From Planctomycetota bacterium (lineage in GTDB: Bacteria > Planctomycetota > Planctomycetia > Planctomycetales > Planctomycetaceae), in contig JACTNB010000005.1 in NCBI GenBank assembly GCA_014584345.1, positions 12,779 to 76,778 of the forward strand: a DNA stretch of 64,000 nucleotides, in the 5' to 3' direction. Made by a program: the position numbers and the translations under genes. Under the pieces are notes generated by a model. The model saw only the letters and a program-made list of their open reading frames with translations, was not told where the DNA came from and searched no databases. This document shows positions 39,223 to 52,245 of this stretch, piece by piece. Position 1 is the stretch's first letter. Each line of letters begins with the position of its first letter.

Positions 39223-40506
39223 ATGACAGCGGAACAGAATCGTCAGCCTGAGGATTGTCGTCCCCGCCCGTTTTCCCAGCGGCGCGGATGGGTGCTGACT
39301 ATATCCGGTCTGGTTCTATCGGGAAGCCTGCTCGCCTCCTCGGGTTGCCAGCAGATCAAGGAACATTTCACCCGCGTCCGCCCGAACAATCCGGTGGTTG
39401 GCCCCGCGCCGCCGCGACTTTCCCTGGAAGCCGCAGCCGCCGATACCCAGGGTTACGCCGCCCTGACTGCGAACGCGGCCGTTTCGGGCGATATTCTCCC
39501 CGTTTCGCGCACGGAAGCCGGCGAATTGCCGATTCTGCCCGATTCCATGCCGGTGGCCGTCGTCAATGGAAACACGATTCTGGCGGGAGACGTATTTGCC
39601 CCCTATGCCCGACAAATGGTGAAGATGCGGCAGCAACTCACACCCGAACAATTTGCCCAGGCCCAGCGCGAACTGTTGAAGCGGGATATGCCTTCGCACA
39701 TCCAGCGGACGCTGTTGTCGCATGCGTTGAAATCGACCTTGAAGCAGGAGCAGATTGAAAAACTGGATAGCGTGCTGGACGAAGCCTTTGCCGAACATGT
39801 CCAGAATCTGCTGGAAAAAACAGGAACGTCCTCGTCCCAGGAACTCGATAAGAAGTTGCAATCCGAGGGAACGTCCCTGGCGGATATTCGGCAAACGTTC
39901 GGGATTCAGCAATTGGCCATGCAGTATCTGGCGACGGAATCGCAGGTCAACGTGCAGTTGGGGCGAGTCGATCTGCTGAATTATTACCAGGAACACATCG
40001 ATCAATACACCTTCCCGACACGTGTCAAGTGGCAGGAAATTCGCGTTTCGATCACCCCCCAGCAGGATCGCGCGGCCGCCATCAAGAAATTGAACGAAGT
40101 GGTCCAGGCCCTGCAGGAGGGAAGCGAATTTTCCGAAGTAGCCCGCGAATTCTCCGATGGTCCCACGGCCGTACAGGGGGGAAACTGGGACTGGACCAAG
40201 GAAGACAGCCTGGCTGACCAGAAGTTAAACGAGGAACTCTTCTCCCTGGACGCCGGAGCGATCAGTCGCATCATTGAAACACCGCAGCATTTTCGCATTA
40301 TCCGCGTGACCGAACGCGAAGATGCTCGCGTAACACCTTTCGAAGAACTGCAACTCGAACTCCGCAAGGAGATCATCGCACGGAAACGTCAGGAAAAAAC
40401 CGCCGAGGTACTGGAAAAACTGAAGCAAACCGCGACGATCATGACCATCTTCGACGATGACCCGGAAGTTGCGGAAACCATGCGAAACATCAATAAACTT
40501 GACTGA
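39223..40506 (+). CDS. Parvulin-type peptidyl-prolyl isomerase lipoprotein
   Basis: 427 residues from the ATG at 39223. A positively charged N-terminus and hydrophobic segment end in LLASSGC, a lipobox, so the protein is probably anchored in a membrane. The segment from 110 to 270 is SurA-like helical (VVNGNTILAGDVFAPYARQM). A single PpiC/rotamase domain spans about 265-385, with KWQEIRVSITP, DGPTAVQGGNWDW and FRIIRVTEREDARVTPF. It likely helps fold exported proteins. The downstream secretin gene is separated by about 600 bp, so the two need not be one operon, although a folding role for an outer-membrane protein would fit. Confidence 0.88.
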   Translation: MTAEQNRQPEDCRPRPFSQRRGWVLTISGLVLSGSLLASSGCQQIKEHFTRVRPNNPVVGPAPPRLSLEAAAADTQGYAALTANAAVSGDILPVSRTEAGELPILPDSMPVAVVNGNTILAGDVFAPYARQMVKMRQQLTPEQFAQAQRELLKRDMPSHIQRTLLSHALKSTLKQEQIEKLDSVLDEAFAEHVQNLLEKTGTSSSQELDKKLQSEGTSLADIRQTFGIQQLAMQYLATESQVNVQLGRVDLLNYYQEHIDQYTFPTRVKWQEIRVSITPQQDRAAAIKKLNEVVQALQEGSEFSEVAREFSDGPTAVQGGNWDWTKEDSLADQKLNEELFSLDAGAISRIIETPQHFRIIRVTEREDARVTPFEELQLELRKEIIARKRQEKTAEVLEKLKQTATIMTIFDDDPEVAETMRNINKLD

Positions 40507-41102
40507 CAAACGCGGAAAGCGGCATGAGTCGCTCACGCGTGCACACGACAGGCCTGCCAGGCAGATCATGTCAGCAAAAACAACACGGCACCCTTTGCGG
40601 ATCGGGTAAACTTTGACGGGTGAAAATTGAAATCTCGGAGACCGGCACAGTTATTGTTAATTTTTCCTGATCCACATGGTTCTGCTGGATTCCTTCCCAT
40701 CACGATCCGATGAACAGAATAGAGAATCTCGCATCACAACAGATTCTTTTCCAAAACCCTTCAATATCCATTCCTCAGCACTTCCCCACACCCTTCCCCT
40801 AAGACATCAGCGAGGCCCGATTCTGCCGACGAGACGGTTTCCGGAATTGTAAAAAACTCCACGAGACCACTGGTGACCGGTCAGAATCCAAGCCCTCTTG
40901 ACCCGTTGTGATTTCTTCGGATACACAACTCCCAACCTGTCTAACACGTCATCTCATCGAGTCTTCGACGACTTGAATCCATTACACACACTGGTTTCTG
41001 AATTTGTCTCGGCGGAGTTGGAATGCATCCAACCTTTCGGCCCATCGGCCCGATGCTCCGCTGAAAACCCCACCCATCGTCACTCTTCGTAAGAAGATCA
41101 CC
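40507..41102. other. Long intergenic region upstream of the secretin gene
   Basis: 596 bp, AT-rich around 40640-40790, with no coding frame or RNA fold that I can defend. It should contain the secretin promoter and perhaps a long leader; no hexamer pair stands out. Confidence 0.45.
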
Positions 41103-46131
<5,029 letters not shown>

Positions 46132-48093
46132 ATGATCATTCTTGCCGAACTTCGCGCGCGATTTGCTTCCGCCATTGCTCCCCTGTCCACTGAAGTGGAC
46201 ACATTAACACGGCTGGTACTGCCGGCCCAGAACGCGCAATTTGGAGATTATCAGGCGAATTGTGCCATGCCTCTTGCCAAGCAACTCGGCCGGCCTCCCC
46301 GAGAAGTGGCGGCGGACATCCTAAGCAGGCTGGATGTGAGTGATCTGTGCGAACCCCCTGAAATTGCCGGCCCGGGTTTCATCAATCTCAAGCTGCGAAC
46401 CGACTGGCTTGCCGACCGACTGCTGCAGGCCGTGGGCAACGACCGCCTGGGCGTGGGACGGGTCGAATTGCCGAAAAGGGTGATCCTGGATTATTCGTCC
46501 CCCAATGTGGCCAAGCCGATGCACGTTGGGCATCTGCGCAGTTCGGTGATTGGGGCGGCCTTGTATCACCTGCTGAAGTTTCTCGGTCACGATGTTGTCG
46601 GCGATAATCACATCGGCGACTGGGGAACACAGTTCGGGATGATTCTGTACGGCTACAAGCATTTCCTCGACGAACAGGCCTATCGCGAAAATACCGTGGC
46701 GGAATTATCGCGTTTGTATCGCCTTGTAAACCAGTTATGCGAGTATCATCAGACCATTGAGGAATTGCCTGGCCTGGAATGGAAACTGGCCGAAACCGAA
46801 CAGGCGGTGAACGACGCAGAAGCCGAAACCGAACAGAATGAAAAGGAAAGCAAACGCCTGCTCAAAAAACTACAGGCGGATATGTCCACGCTGCGAAACG
46901 CTGCGGCAAGCGCGGAAGCGAAGATTGCCCGTTTTGAAGCGGATCCCGATCTGAAGGCACTGGCCGACGCGCATCCCGGAATCGTTGTGGATTCCCGCAG
47001 GGAAGTGGCCCTGTTGCATACGGGGGACGAGGAGAACCGCCGGCTTTGGGAGGAATTCCTGCCGGCGTGCAACCGGGCCATGCAGGACGTGTACGACCGA
47101 TTGGGTGTGGAATTCGACCTGACACTGGGGGAAAGTTTCTATCAGCCGATGCTGGCAGAAGTCGTGCGCGATTTGATCGAACGGAACCTCGCCCAAGAAA
47201 GCCAGGGGGCGATATGCGTGTTTATTCCAGGCAATCGCGCGCCGTTCATCGTGCGCAAACAGGACGGGGCTTACACCTATGCCACGACCGACCTGGCAAC
47301 CATTCAATACCGTGCCCGGAATATGCAGGCCGAGGTGCTGTTGTATGTGGTTGATAAGCGGCAGAGCGAACATTTCCAGTTGCTGTTCGAGACAGCCCGG
47401 CTCTGGGGTTTTGATCAACTCGAATATCAGCACGTCAGTTTCGGAACGGTCATGGGGAAGGATAACAAGCCCTATAAAACCCGCTCGGGAGATATCGTAG
47501 GCTTGGGGAGCCTGCTGGATGAAGCCGTTTCGCGGGCACGGGGAATCGTGGATGCCAACGACGATGCCAAGCCCAACGGTCCGGAACTGGACGCCGCGGA
47601 ACGCCAGCGGATTGCGGAAATTGTCGGACTGGGCAGTATCAAATACGCCGATTTGCATCACAATCGCGACAGCGACTACGTCTTCGACTGGGATAAGATG
47701 ATCTCCATGACGGGCGACACAGCCGCTTATATGCAGTATGCTTACGCGCGAGTGTGTGGCATTTTCCGCAAGGCGGGGCATTCGCGGCAAGAGATTCGTG
47801 ACCTGCCAGGCCAAGTGCGGTTGAATCATCCCGCGGAACGGGCACTTGGGCTGCAATTGGCCCGTTTCGAGGACTCGTTACGGAATGCCGCCGCCGAATA
47901 CCGTCCCAACCTGTTGACGAACTACCTGTTCGAGACGGCCAATGCCTTCAGTACGTTTTATGATAAGTGCCCCGTAGCCAGCGAGGAATCGCTCGACCTG
48001 CGTGTCAGCCGTTTCAAGTTGTGCGAACTGACGGCCAGTACCATGGAACTGGGATTGCGTTTGCTGGGGATTCAGACATCGGAGCGGATGTAG
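46132..48093 (+). CDS. argS: Arginyl-tRNA synthetase
   Basis: 653 residues from the ATG at 46132; a TTG two codons upstream is less likely. Class I synthetase: HVGHLRSS is the HIGH motif, and MGKDNKPYKTRSG stands in the KMSKS position. DYSSPNVAKPMHVGH is characteristic of ArgS. An insertion of about 110 residues after the HIGH region, rich in Glu/Ala/Lys coiled coil (TEQNEKESKRLLKKLQAD), makes it longer than the E. coli enzyme and is a known form in planctomycetes and some other phyla. The C-terminal anticodon-binding helical domain contains NLLTNYLFETANAFSTFYDKCPV. Confidence 0.96.
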   Translation: MIILAELRARFASAIAPLSTEVDTLTRLVLPAQNAQFGDYQANCAMPLAKQLGRPPREVAADILSRLDVSDLCEPPEIAGPGFINLKLRTDWLADRLLQAVGNDRLGVGRVELPKRVILDYSSPNVAKPMHVGHLRSSVIGAALYHLLKFLGHDVVGDNHIGDWGTQFGMILYGYKHFLDEQAYRENTVAELSRLYRLVNQLCEYHQTIEELPGLEWKLAETEQAVNDAEAETEQNEKESKRLLKKLQADMSTLRNAAASAEAKIARFEADPDLKALADAHPGIVVDSRREVALLHTGDEENRRLWEEFLPACNRAMQDVYDRLGVEFDLTLGESFYQPMLAEVVRDLIERNLAQESQGAICVFIPGNRAPFIVRKQDGAYTYATTDLATIQYRARNMQAEVLLYVVDKRQSEHFQLLFETARLWGFDQLEYQHVSFGTVMGKDNKPYKTRSGDIVGLGSLLDEAVSRARGIVDANDDAKPNGPELDAAERQRIAEIVGLGSIKYADLHHNRDSDYVFDWDKMISMTGDTAAYMQYAYARVCGIFRKAGHSRQEIRDLPGQVRLNHPAERALGLQLARFEDSLRNAAAEYRPNLLTNYLFETANAFSTFYDKCPVASEESLDLRVSRFKLCELTASTMELGLRLLGIQTSERM

Positions 48094-48162
48094 TCTGCTG
48101 GTGTTTCCGTTGCGTATGGAAACGATACTTCGCCATCACAATTTCGACAGCTTCAATCCATC

Positions 48163-49374
48163 ATGCCGTTTCGGATTCTAACTCAACAGTCGGACTTCGA
48201 GGAACTTTGTCGGCGCATGCGGGATAGTCCGCAGGTTGCCTTTGATACGGAGTTCGTCTCGGAATTCACCTATCGGCCCCGTCTGTGCCTGTTGCAGTTT
48301 GCCACACGCGACGAACAGGTGGCGGTCGATCCGTTGGAGTTACACGATCTCACCCCCTGGTGGGAGATCATGGCGAACGAGGAAACCGAGATTATCGTGC
48401 ATGGCGGGCGCGAGGAAATCTTGTTCTGTTGGCACGCCATTGGTCAACCGCCGCGCAACCTGATCGACGTGCAGATCGTCCAGGGGCTGCTGAGCCGGGG
48501 ATTTCCCCTGTCGCACGGCGCCCTGGTTCAGAAGGTGCTGCGGAAAACCGTCAGTGGCAAGGAAACGCGCACCGACTGGGCCAAGCGCCCCCTCACGACA
48601 AAACAGATCGACTACGCCATCGAGGACGTCGTCCATCTGATCGATATCGTGGAAAAACAGAAACACCGCCTGAAATCTTGCAAACGGAGCAGTTGGGCCG
48701 TCGAGGAATGCCAGGAGTTCGTCGATCATCTGGTCGAGGGGCAAAAACTGCGACACGAAGCCTGGATGCGGCTGCCGAAAATCTCGCGACTTCAACCAAG
48801 CGAACTGGTGGTGGCTCGGGAATTGTTTCTGTGGCGCGAAAGACTGGCGGAGAAACTGGACAAGCCCGTACGTTCCCTGCTCCGGGACGATCTCCTGGTC
48901 GATCTGGCACATCGTCAGCCGCACACGCAGGGGGACCTGCTCTCCTCTCGCGACATGCAACGCAGTGGCTATCGGAAATATCTAGGAGACATGTTGCAAG
49001 TGATTGAACAGGCGCAGCAGATTCCGAAGTCGCAATGGCCCCGCCTGCCCGAGGAAGCGGGCGATCACTGGAAACAGGAGGAACACGTGCTGGGCAAACT
49101 GCTGGCAATTGCCCTGGCCAATCAGTGCGCGGAACTCGATCTGTCCCCTTCGCTGCTGGCAACGGCAAACGATCTTCGTGATTTCGTCCGCTGGTACCAG
49201 GATCGCAACCGGCACGAGCCCCCCAAGCTGGCTTCCGGTTGGCGCTATGAAACCTGCGGCCAGGTGCTGCAGGATCTGCTCGACGGAAAGGTGTCGCTGC
49301 GCGTGGCCGATCCGGATTCCGATCATCCCCTGGTGTTTGAACGGGTTGCATCCAGCGAGGCCGGGCTAGAGTAG
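48163..49374 (+). CDS. rnd: Ribonuclease D
   Basis: A 403-residue 3'-5' exoribonuclease that trims tRNA and other small RNA ends. The DEDDy domain shows FDTEF (Asp28, Glu30) for Exo I, HGGREEI for Exo II and YAIEDVVHL (Tyr and Asp) for Exo III. In Exo II the canonical Asp is Glu85, a conservative change. An HRDC domain follows (about 220-300, with LVVARELFLWRERLAEKLDKPV), then a second HRDC-like C-terminal part. The last 52 bp overlap the convergent HisA-like gene. Confidence 0.9.
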   Translation: MPFRILTQQSDFEELCRRMRDSPQVAFDTEFVSEFTYRPRLCLLQFATRDEQVAVDPLELHDLTPWWEIMANEETEIIVHGGREEILFCWHAIGQPPRNLIDVQIVQGLLSRGFPLSHGALVQKVLRKTVSGKETRTDWAKRPLTTKQIDYAIEDVVHLIDIVEKQKHRLKSCKRSSWAVEECQEFVDHLVEGQKLRHEAWMRLPKISRLQPSELVVARELFLWRERLAEKLDKPVRSLLRDDLLVDLAHRQPHTQGDLLSSRDMQRSGYRKYLGDMLQVIEQAQQIPKSQWPRLPEEAGDHWKQEEHVLGKLLAIALANQCAELDLSPSLLATANDLRDFVRWYQDRNRHEPPKLASGWRYETCGQVLQDLLDGKVSLRVADPDSDHPLVFERVASSEAGLE

Positions 49375-50099
49375 CGGGATATCTCCCCTGGGGCCAGTTC
49401 TCCCTGATGCAGGCAGGAACCCAGCAGCACAGCGTCCACGCCGAGTCGCTCCAGTTGTTCGAGGTGGGCCACGGTCCTCACCCCCCCGCCCGTGATTAAT
49501 GTCAGATCGGGATAGGCCTCGCGCAGTCGCGCGCACACGGGCCCGGTTCCCAGGCCCCGCTTGCAGCCGACGTACGCCATGTCGAGCACGATGATCTCCA
49601 GGATTCCGCGTTCCCGCGTGTAACCGATGATTTCCTCCAGCGACATCGTCCCCCAGGCGCCGGGGGGGCATTTCAGCTCGCCATCAACCAGGTCCAGGCT
49701 GAAGGTCAACTTCAGTGGATCCAGCATCCCCACAAGGGAATCGAGCACGGTTCGGTCGCGGAGTACCTCGCTGGCAACGATACAGCGGGAATTCTCGCAA
49801 GGGCCGTTGATCTCGAACAGGTCCTCCACGTCGCACAGGCCCCAGTCAATCCGTAGCGTCAATCCACTCGCCGCAAGTTCTCGCAGCAGGGAAAGATTCC
49901 AGCGGCGATGCACGATCCCATCCAGATCGGCCACGTACCAGTCCGTCAATTCATAGCGTTCGCGAATCACGCGCGAAATTTCCAGGGGGCAGGACGAACG
50001 GCAGCCGGTCACGCGCAAGGGTTGATAATCGTGGCGAATGCCACCCACGGCATGCACCGCCCGCCCCCCCAATACATCGAGCACAGGTAGAACTTTCAT
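49323..50099 (-). CDS. HisA-like TIM-barrel protein (COG1411 type)
   Basis: A 258-residue (beta/alpha)8 protein related to HisA/HisF. The N-terminus VLPVLDVLGGRAVHAVGG, the central TWKYVADLDG-like stretch (DWYVADLDGIVHR) and the phosphate-binding GGGVRT and LLGSCLH segments match the COG1411 proFAR-isomerase-related group. COG1411 genes are found in tetrahydromethanopterin C1 clusters of methylotrophs, methanogens and planctomycetes; the reaction is not certain. It is not HisA of histidine biosynthesis by context. It converges on RNase D with a 52-bp overlap and lies downstream of the ABC/MoxR genes. Confidence 0.75.
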   Translation of the reverse strand: MKVLPVLDVLGGRAVHAVGGIRHDYQPLRVTGCRSSCPLEISRVIRERYELTDWYVADLDGIVHRRWNLSLLRELAASGLTLRIDWGLCDVEDLFEINGPCENSRCIVASEVLRDRTVLDSLVGMLDPLKLTFSLDLVDGELKCPPGAWGTMSLEEIIGYTRERGILEIIVLDMAYVGCKRGLGTGPVCARLREAYPDLTLITGGGVRTVAHLEQLERLGVDAVLLGSCLHQGELAPGEISRYSSPASLDATRSNTRG

Positions 50100-50168
50100 C
50101 AGTCCCTCTCCGGGAATAGGACGGGGCAGGCCCCCATCTGAATGTGTCGTCGCGTATCCCCGCCGCAG

Positions 50169-51095
50169 TCAGCTTCTCGGGGCATGCGAATTGGATCGCA
50201 CGGCTTCAGAGGTCCGGTCATGCCACGCGGGAATTTCGATATAATTCGCGGAATAATTCCGGATGAACCGGGTCACTTTCCCCTCGCTGTCCAACTGAAC
50301 CTTGTAGGGCCGAACCAGGGGATCGATCAACTGCAGTTGTTGCCGCGCCACGGCGAACAGAATCAATTGCAGGGGAAACAGCACAAAGGACAAGCAGACC
50401 AGTCCCGTGGACCAGCCTTCAAACCCGACCTGAAAGAAGAAAATGGCGGAGATGGCGGTCTGCAATATCGATAACCCCAGCAGGCCCCCTCCCACCGTGG
50501 CCAGGGTGCAGACGACTCGGCGCAAGGGACCTTTCGCGCAGGCACCGAGCATCAGGCCCCAGAGGCCAGCCGTGAAGCCGACCAGGGAGGTGATCGTCAG
50601 GCCTCCCGCCAGGTCGATCCAGGACATGCCTCGTAGCAGGTAGCTGAAGCTGATGAAGGGGAGCAGGGCGCAGTAGTATAGTCCCGCGTGAATCACTCCG
50701 CACCAGAGGTATCCCCAGAGGATCTGATCCGTGCGCAAGGGTGTGATCCCCACCATTTCGAGCGTCTGGCCGGTCTGTTCCTCTGCCACGGCCATGAACA
50801 GCGCCATCGGGACCACGAGCATCAGCGGAATCGACAACATAAACAGGAACATCGCGCAGAATTCCGACCCCATTTCCCGCGGCTCCGCCAGAGAGAGCTC
50901 GAACATCACTCTCAGATAAAGCGAGAACAGGCAGAACGTCGTCAATACCAGGTAACTGATGCGGAACAGTTGCCCCTTCATCATCCGCCGCAGCTCCCGC
51001 ACGAGTACCGGATTCCAGCGATCGCCGAAATCATCCATCCGCGATTGCCACGAATCCGTTGCTCGATCGAAGGCTTGTGCGGTCGTTACGGTCAC
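50169..51095 (-). CDS. ABC transporter permease (ABC-2/GldF-like)
   Basis: A 308-residue membrane protein with six hydrophobic segments between residues about 45 and 255. The N-terminal WNPVLVRELRRMMKGQ and AVAEEQTGQTLEMVGITPLRTDQIL follow the ABC-2 permease pattern. Its start overlaps the stop of the ATPase gene by four bases (ATGA), a sign of translational coupling. The C-terminal tail after the last helix is soluble. Transported substrate is unknown. This kind of permease with its ATPase occurs in gliding-related and other export systems. Confidence 0.85.
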   Translation of the reverse strand: MTVTTAQAFDRATDSWQSRMDDFGDRWNPVLVRELRRMMKGQLFRISYLVLTTFCLFSLYLRVMFELSLAEPREMGSEFCAMFLFMLSIPLMLVVPMALFMAVAEEQTGQTLEMVGITPLRTDQILWGYLWCGVIHAGLYYCALLPFISFSYLLRGMSWIDLAGGLTITSLVGFTAGLWGLMLGACAKGPLRRVVCTLATVGGGLLGLSILQTAISAIFFFQVGFEGWSTGLVCLSFVLFPLQLILFAVARQQLQLIDPLVRPYKVQLDSEGKVTRFIRNYSANYIEIPAWHDRTSEAVRSNSHAPRS

Positions 51096-52183
51096 TGCAC
51101 CAGGCCTTCCGTGATGGCCATGAAGGCATCTTCGAGTGTCTCCGATTTCGCGGCGAATTCCGTCACGCGGAATTTCTGTTCGATCATGCGCCGCAGCAAC
51201 TCGGCCCGCGCGTCTTCGTCCCCCGCGAATTCAAAGACCACGCGGTTTGCAGCCAGCGCGACGTGGCTTACATACGGTTGTTCCAGCAGCCATTTTCGCA
51301 ATTCCGTCGAGTTGGACACCACCGACACGGCGATCGGCTCCCCCGTATGTGTCCCTTCGGATTTCTTCGGCTTATGCCGCTTCAATTCCTCGATGGTGCC
51401 ATGCACCAGGATCTGGCCCGCTTCGATAATGGCGGCCGAATCGCAAATTTCCCCCAGTTCGGTCAGAATATGCGAGCTGATCAGCACCGTCTTGTTCATT
51501 TCCACCGCCAGCAGATGGATCAACTCTCGCAACTCCACTCGGGCCCGTGGATCCAGTCCGGCGGCGGGTTCGTCCAGCACCAGTACCTGAGGATCGTGAA
51601 TCAGCGTGCGTCCCAGGCCGAGCCGTTGCGACATCCCCTTCGAGAGGTTTTTGATCGGTTTGTCGGCTATTTTGCGGAGTTCCGTGAAAATCAGCACGCG
51701 TTCCACCGCCTCGCGCCGCTCCTCCCCCTTGAAACCGTAGGCCCGTGCGTAAAAATCGAGGTATTCGACAACGTCCATGTTCGAGTACTTGCCGAAGCTG
51801 TCTGGCATGAACCCGATCACCCGGCGAACCTTCTCCGGATCATCCACTACCGAATGACCGCACACGAAGGCATCCCCGGCAGTGGGGAGATCGAGCGTGG
51901 CGATGATTCGCATCGTGGTTGTCTTGCCAGCGCCATTCGGCCCGATAAAGCCCATGACCTGGCCGGCATACGCGCGAAAACTGACATTATTGACGGCCTT
52001 CAACTTGCCGAAAAATCGATGGAGATTCTTGATTTCCAGCGTAGGCTGTTCCGGCGCATGGCCCCCGGCGGGTTGGGGCACCTCGACTCCTTCCACCCGG
52101 GGCTTATCGTCCGCGTTCGTCTGCCCATTCGTAGAGGCCGAAACAGCAAGCTCGTCCAGATGCGATGTCGAGGGGTCGCTCAT
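51092..52183 (-). CDS. ABC transporter ATP-binding protein
   Basis: 363 residues from the ATG at 52183 (MSDPSTSHLD), with a disordered Gly/Pro leader of about 45 residues before the domain. Walker A is GPNGAGKTTT, the Q-loop is near FMPDSFGKYSNM, the signature is LSKGMSQR, and Walker B with the catalytic Glu is VLVLDEPAAGLDP. The H-loop is SSHIL. A C-terminal beta-rich part (about 255-350) is an accessory domain. Its stop overlaps the permease start, so the two form one transporter. It is the fourth of five minus-strand genes from 56867 to 50169. Confidence 0.92.
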   Translation of the reverse strand: MSDPSTSHLDELAVSASTNGQTNADDKPRVEGVEVPQPAGGHAPEQPTLEIKNLHRFFGKLKAVNNVSFRAYAGQVMGFIGPNGAGKTTTMRIIATLDLPTAGDAFVCGHSVVDDPEKVRRVIGFMPDSFGKYSNMDVVEYLDFYARAYGFKGEERREAVERVLIFTELRKIADKPIKNLSKGMSQRLGLGRTLIHDPQVLVLDEPAAGLDPRARVELRELIHLLAVEMNKTVLISSHILTELGEICDSAAIIEAGQILVHGTIEELKRHKPKKSEGTHTGEPIAVSVVSNSTELRKWLLEQPYVSHVALAANRVVFEFAGDEDARAELLRRMIEQKFRVTEFAAKSETLEDAFMAITEGLVQ

Positions 52184-52245
52184 GTGGGAGTGAATTCCGA
52201 AGTAAGGCGTGGATGTGTTGCGTCCCGTCGCGGGCATTCGTTCTG

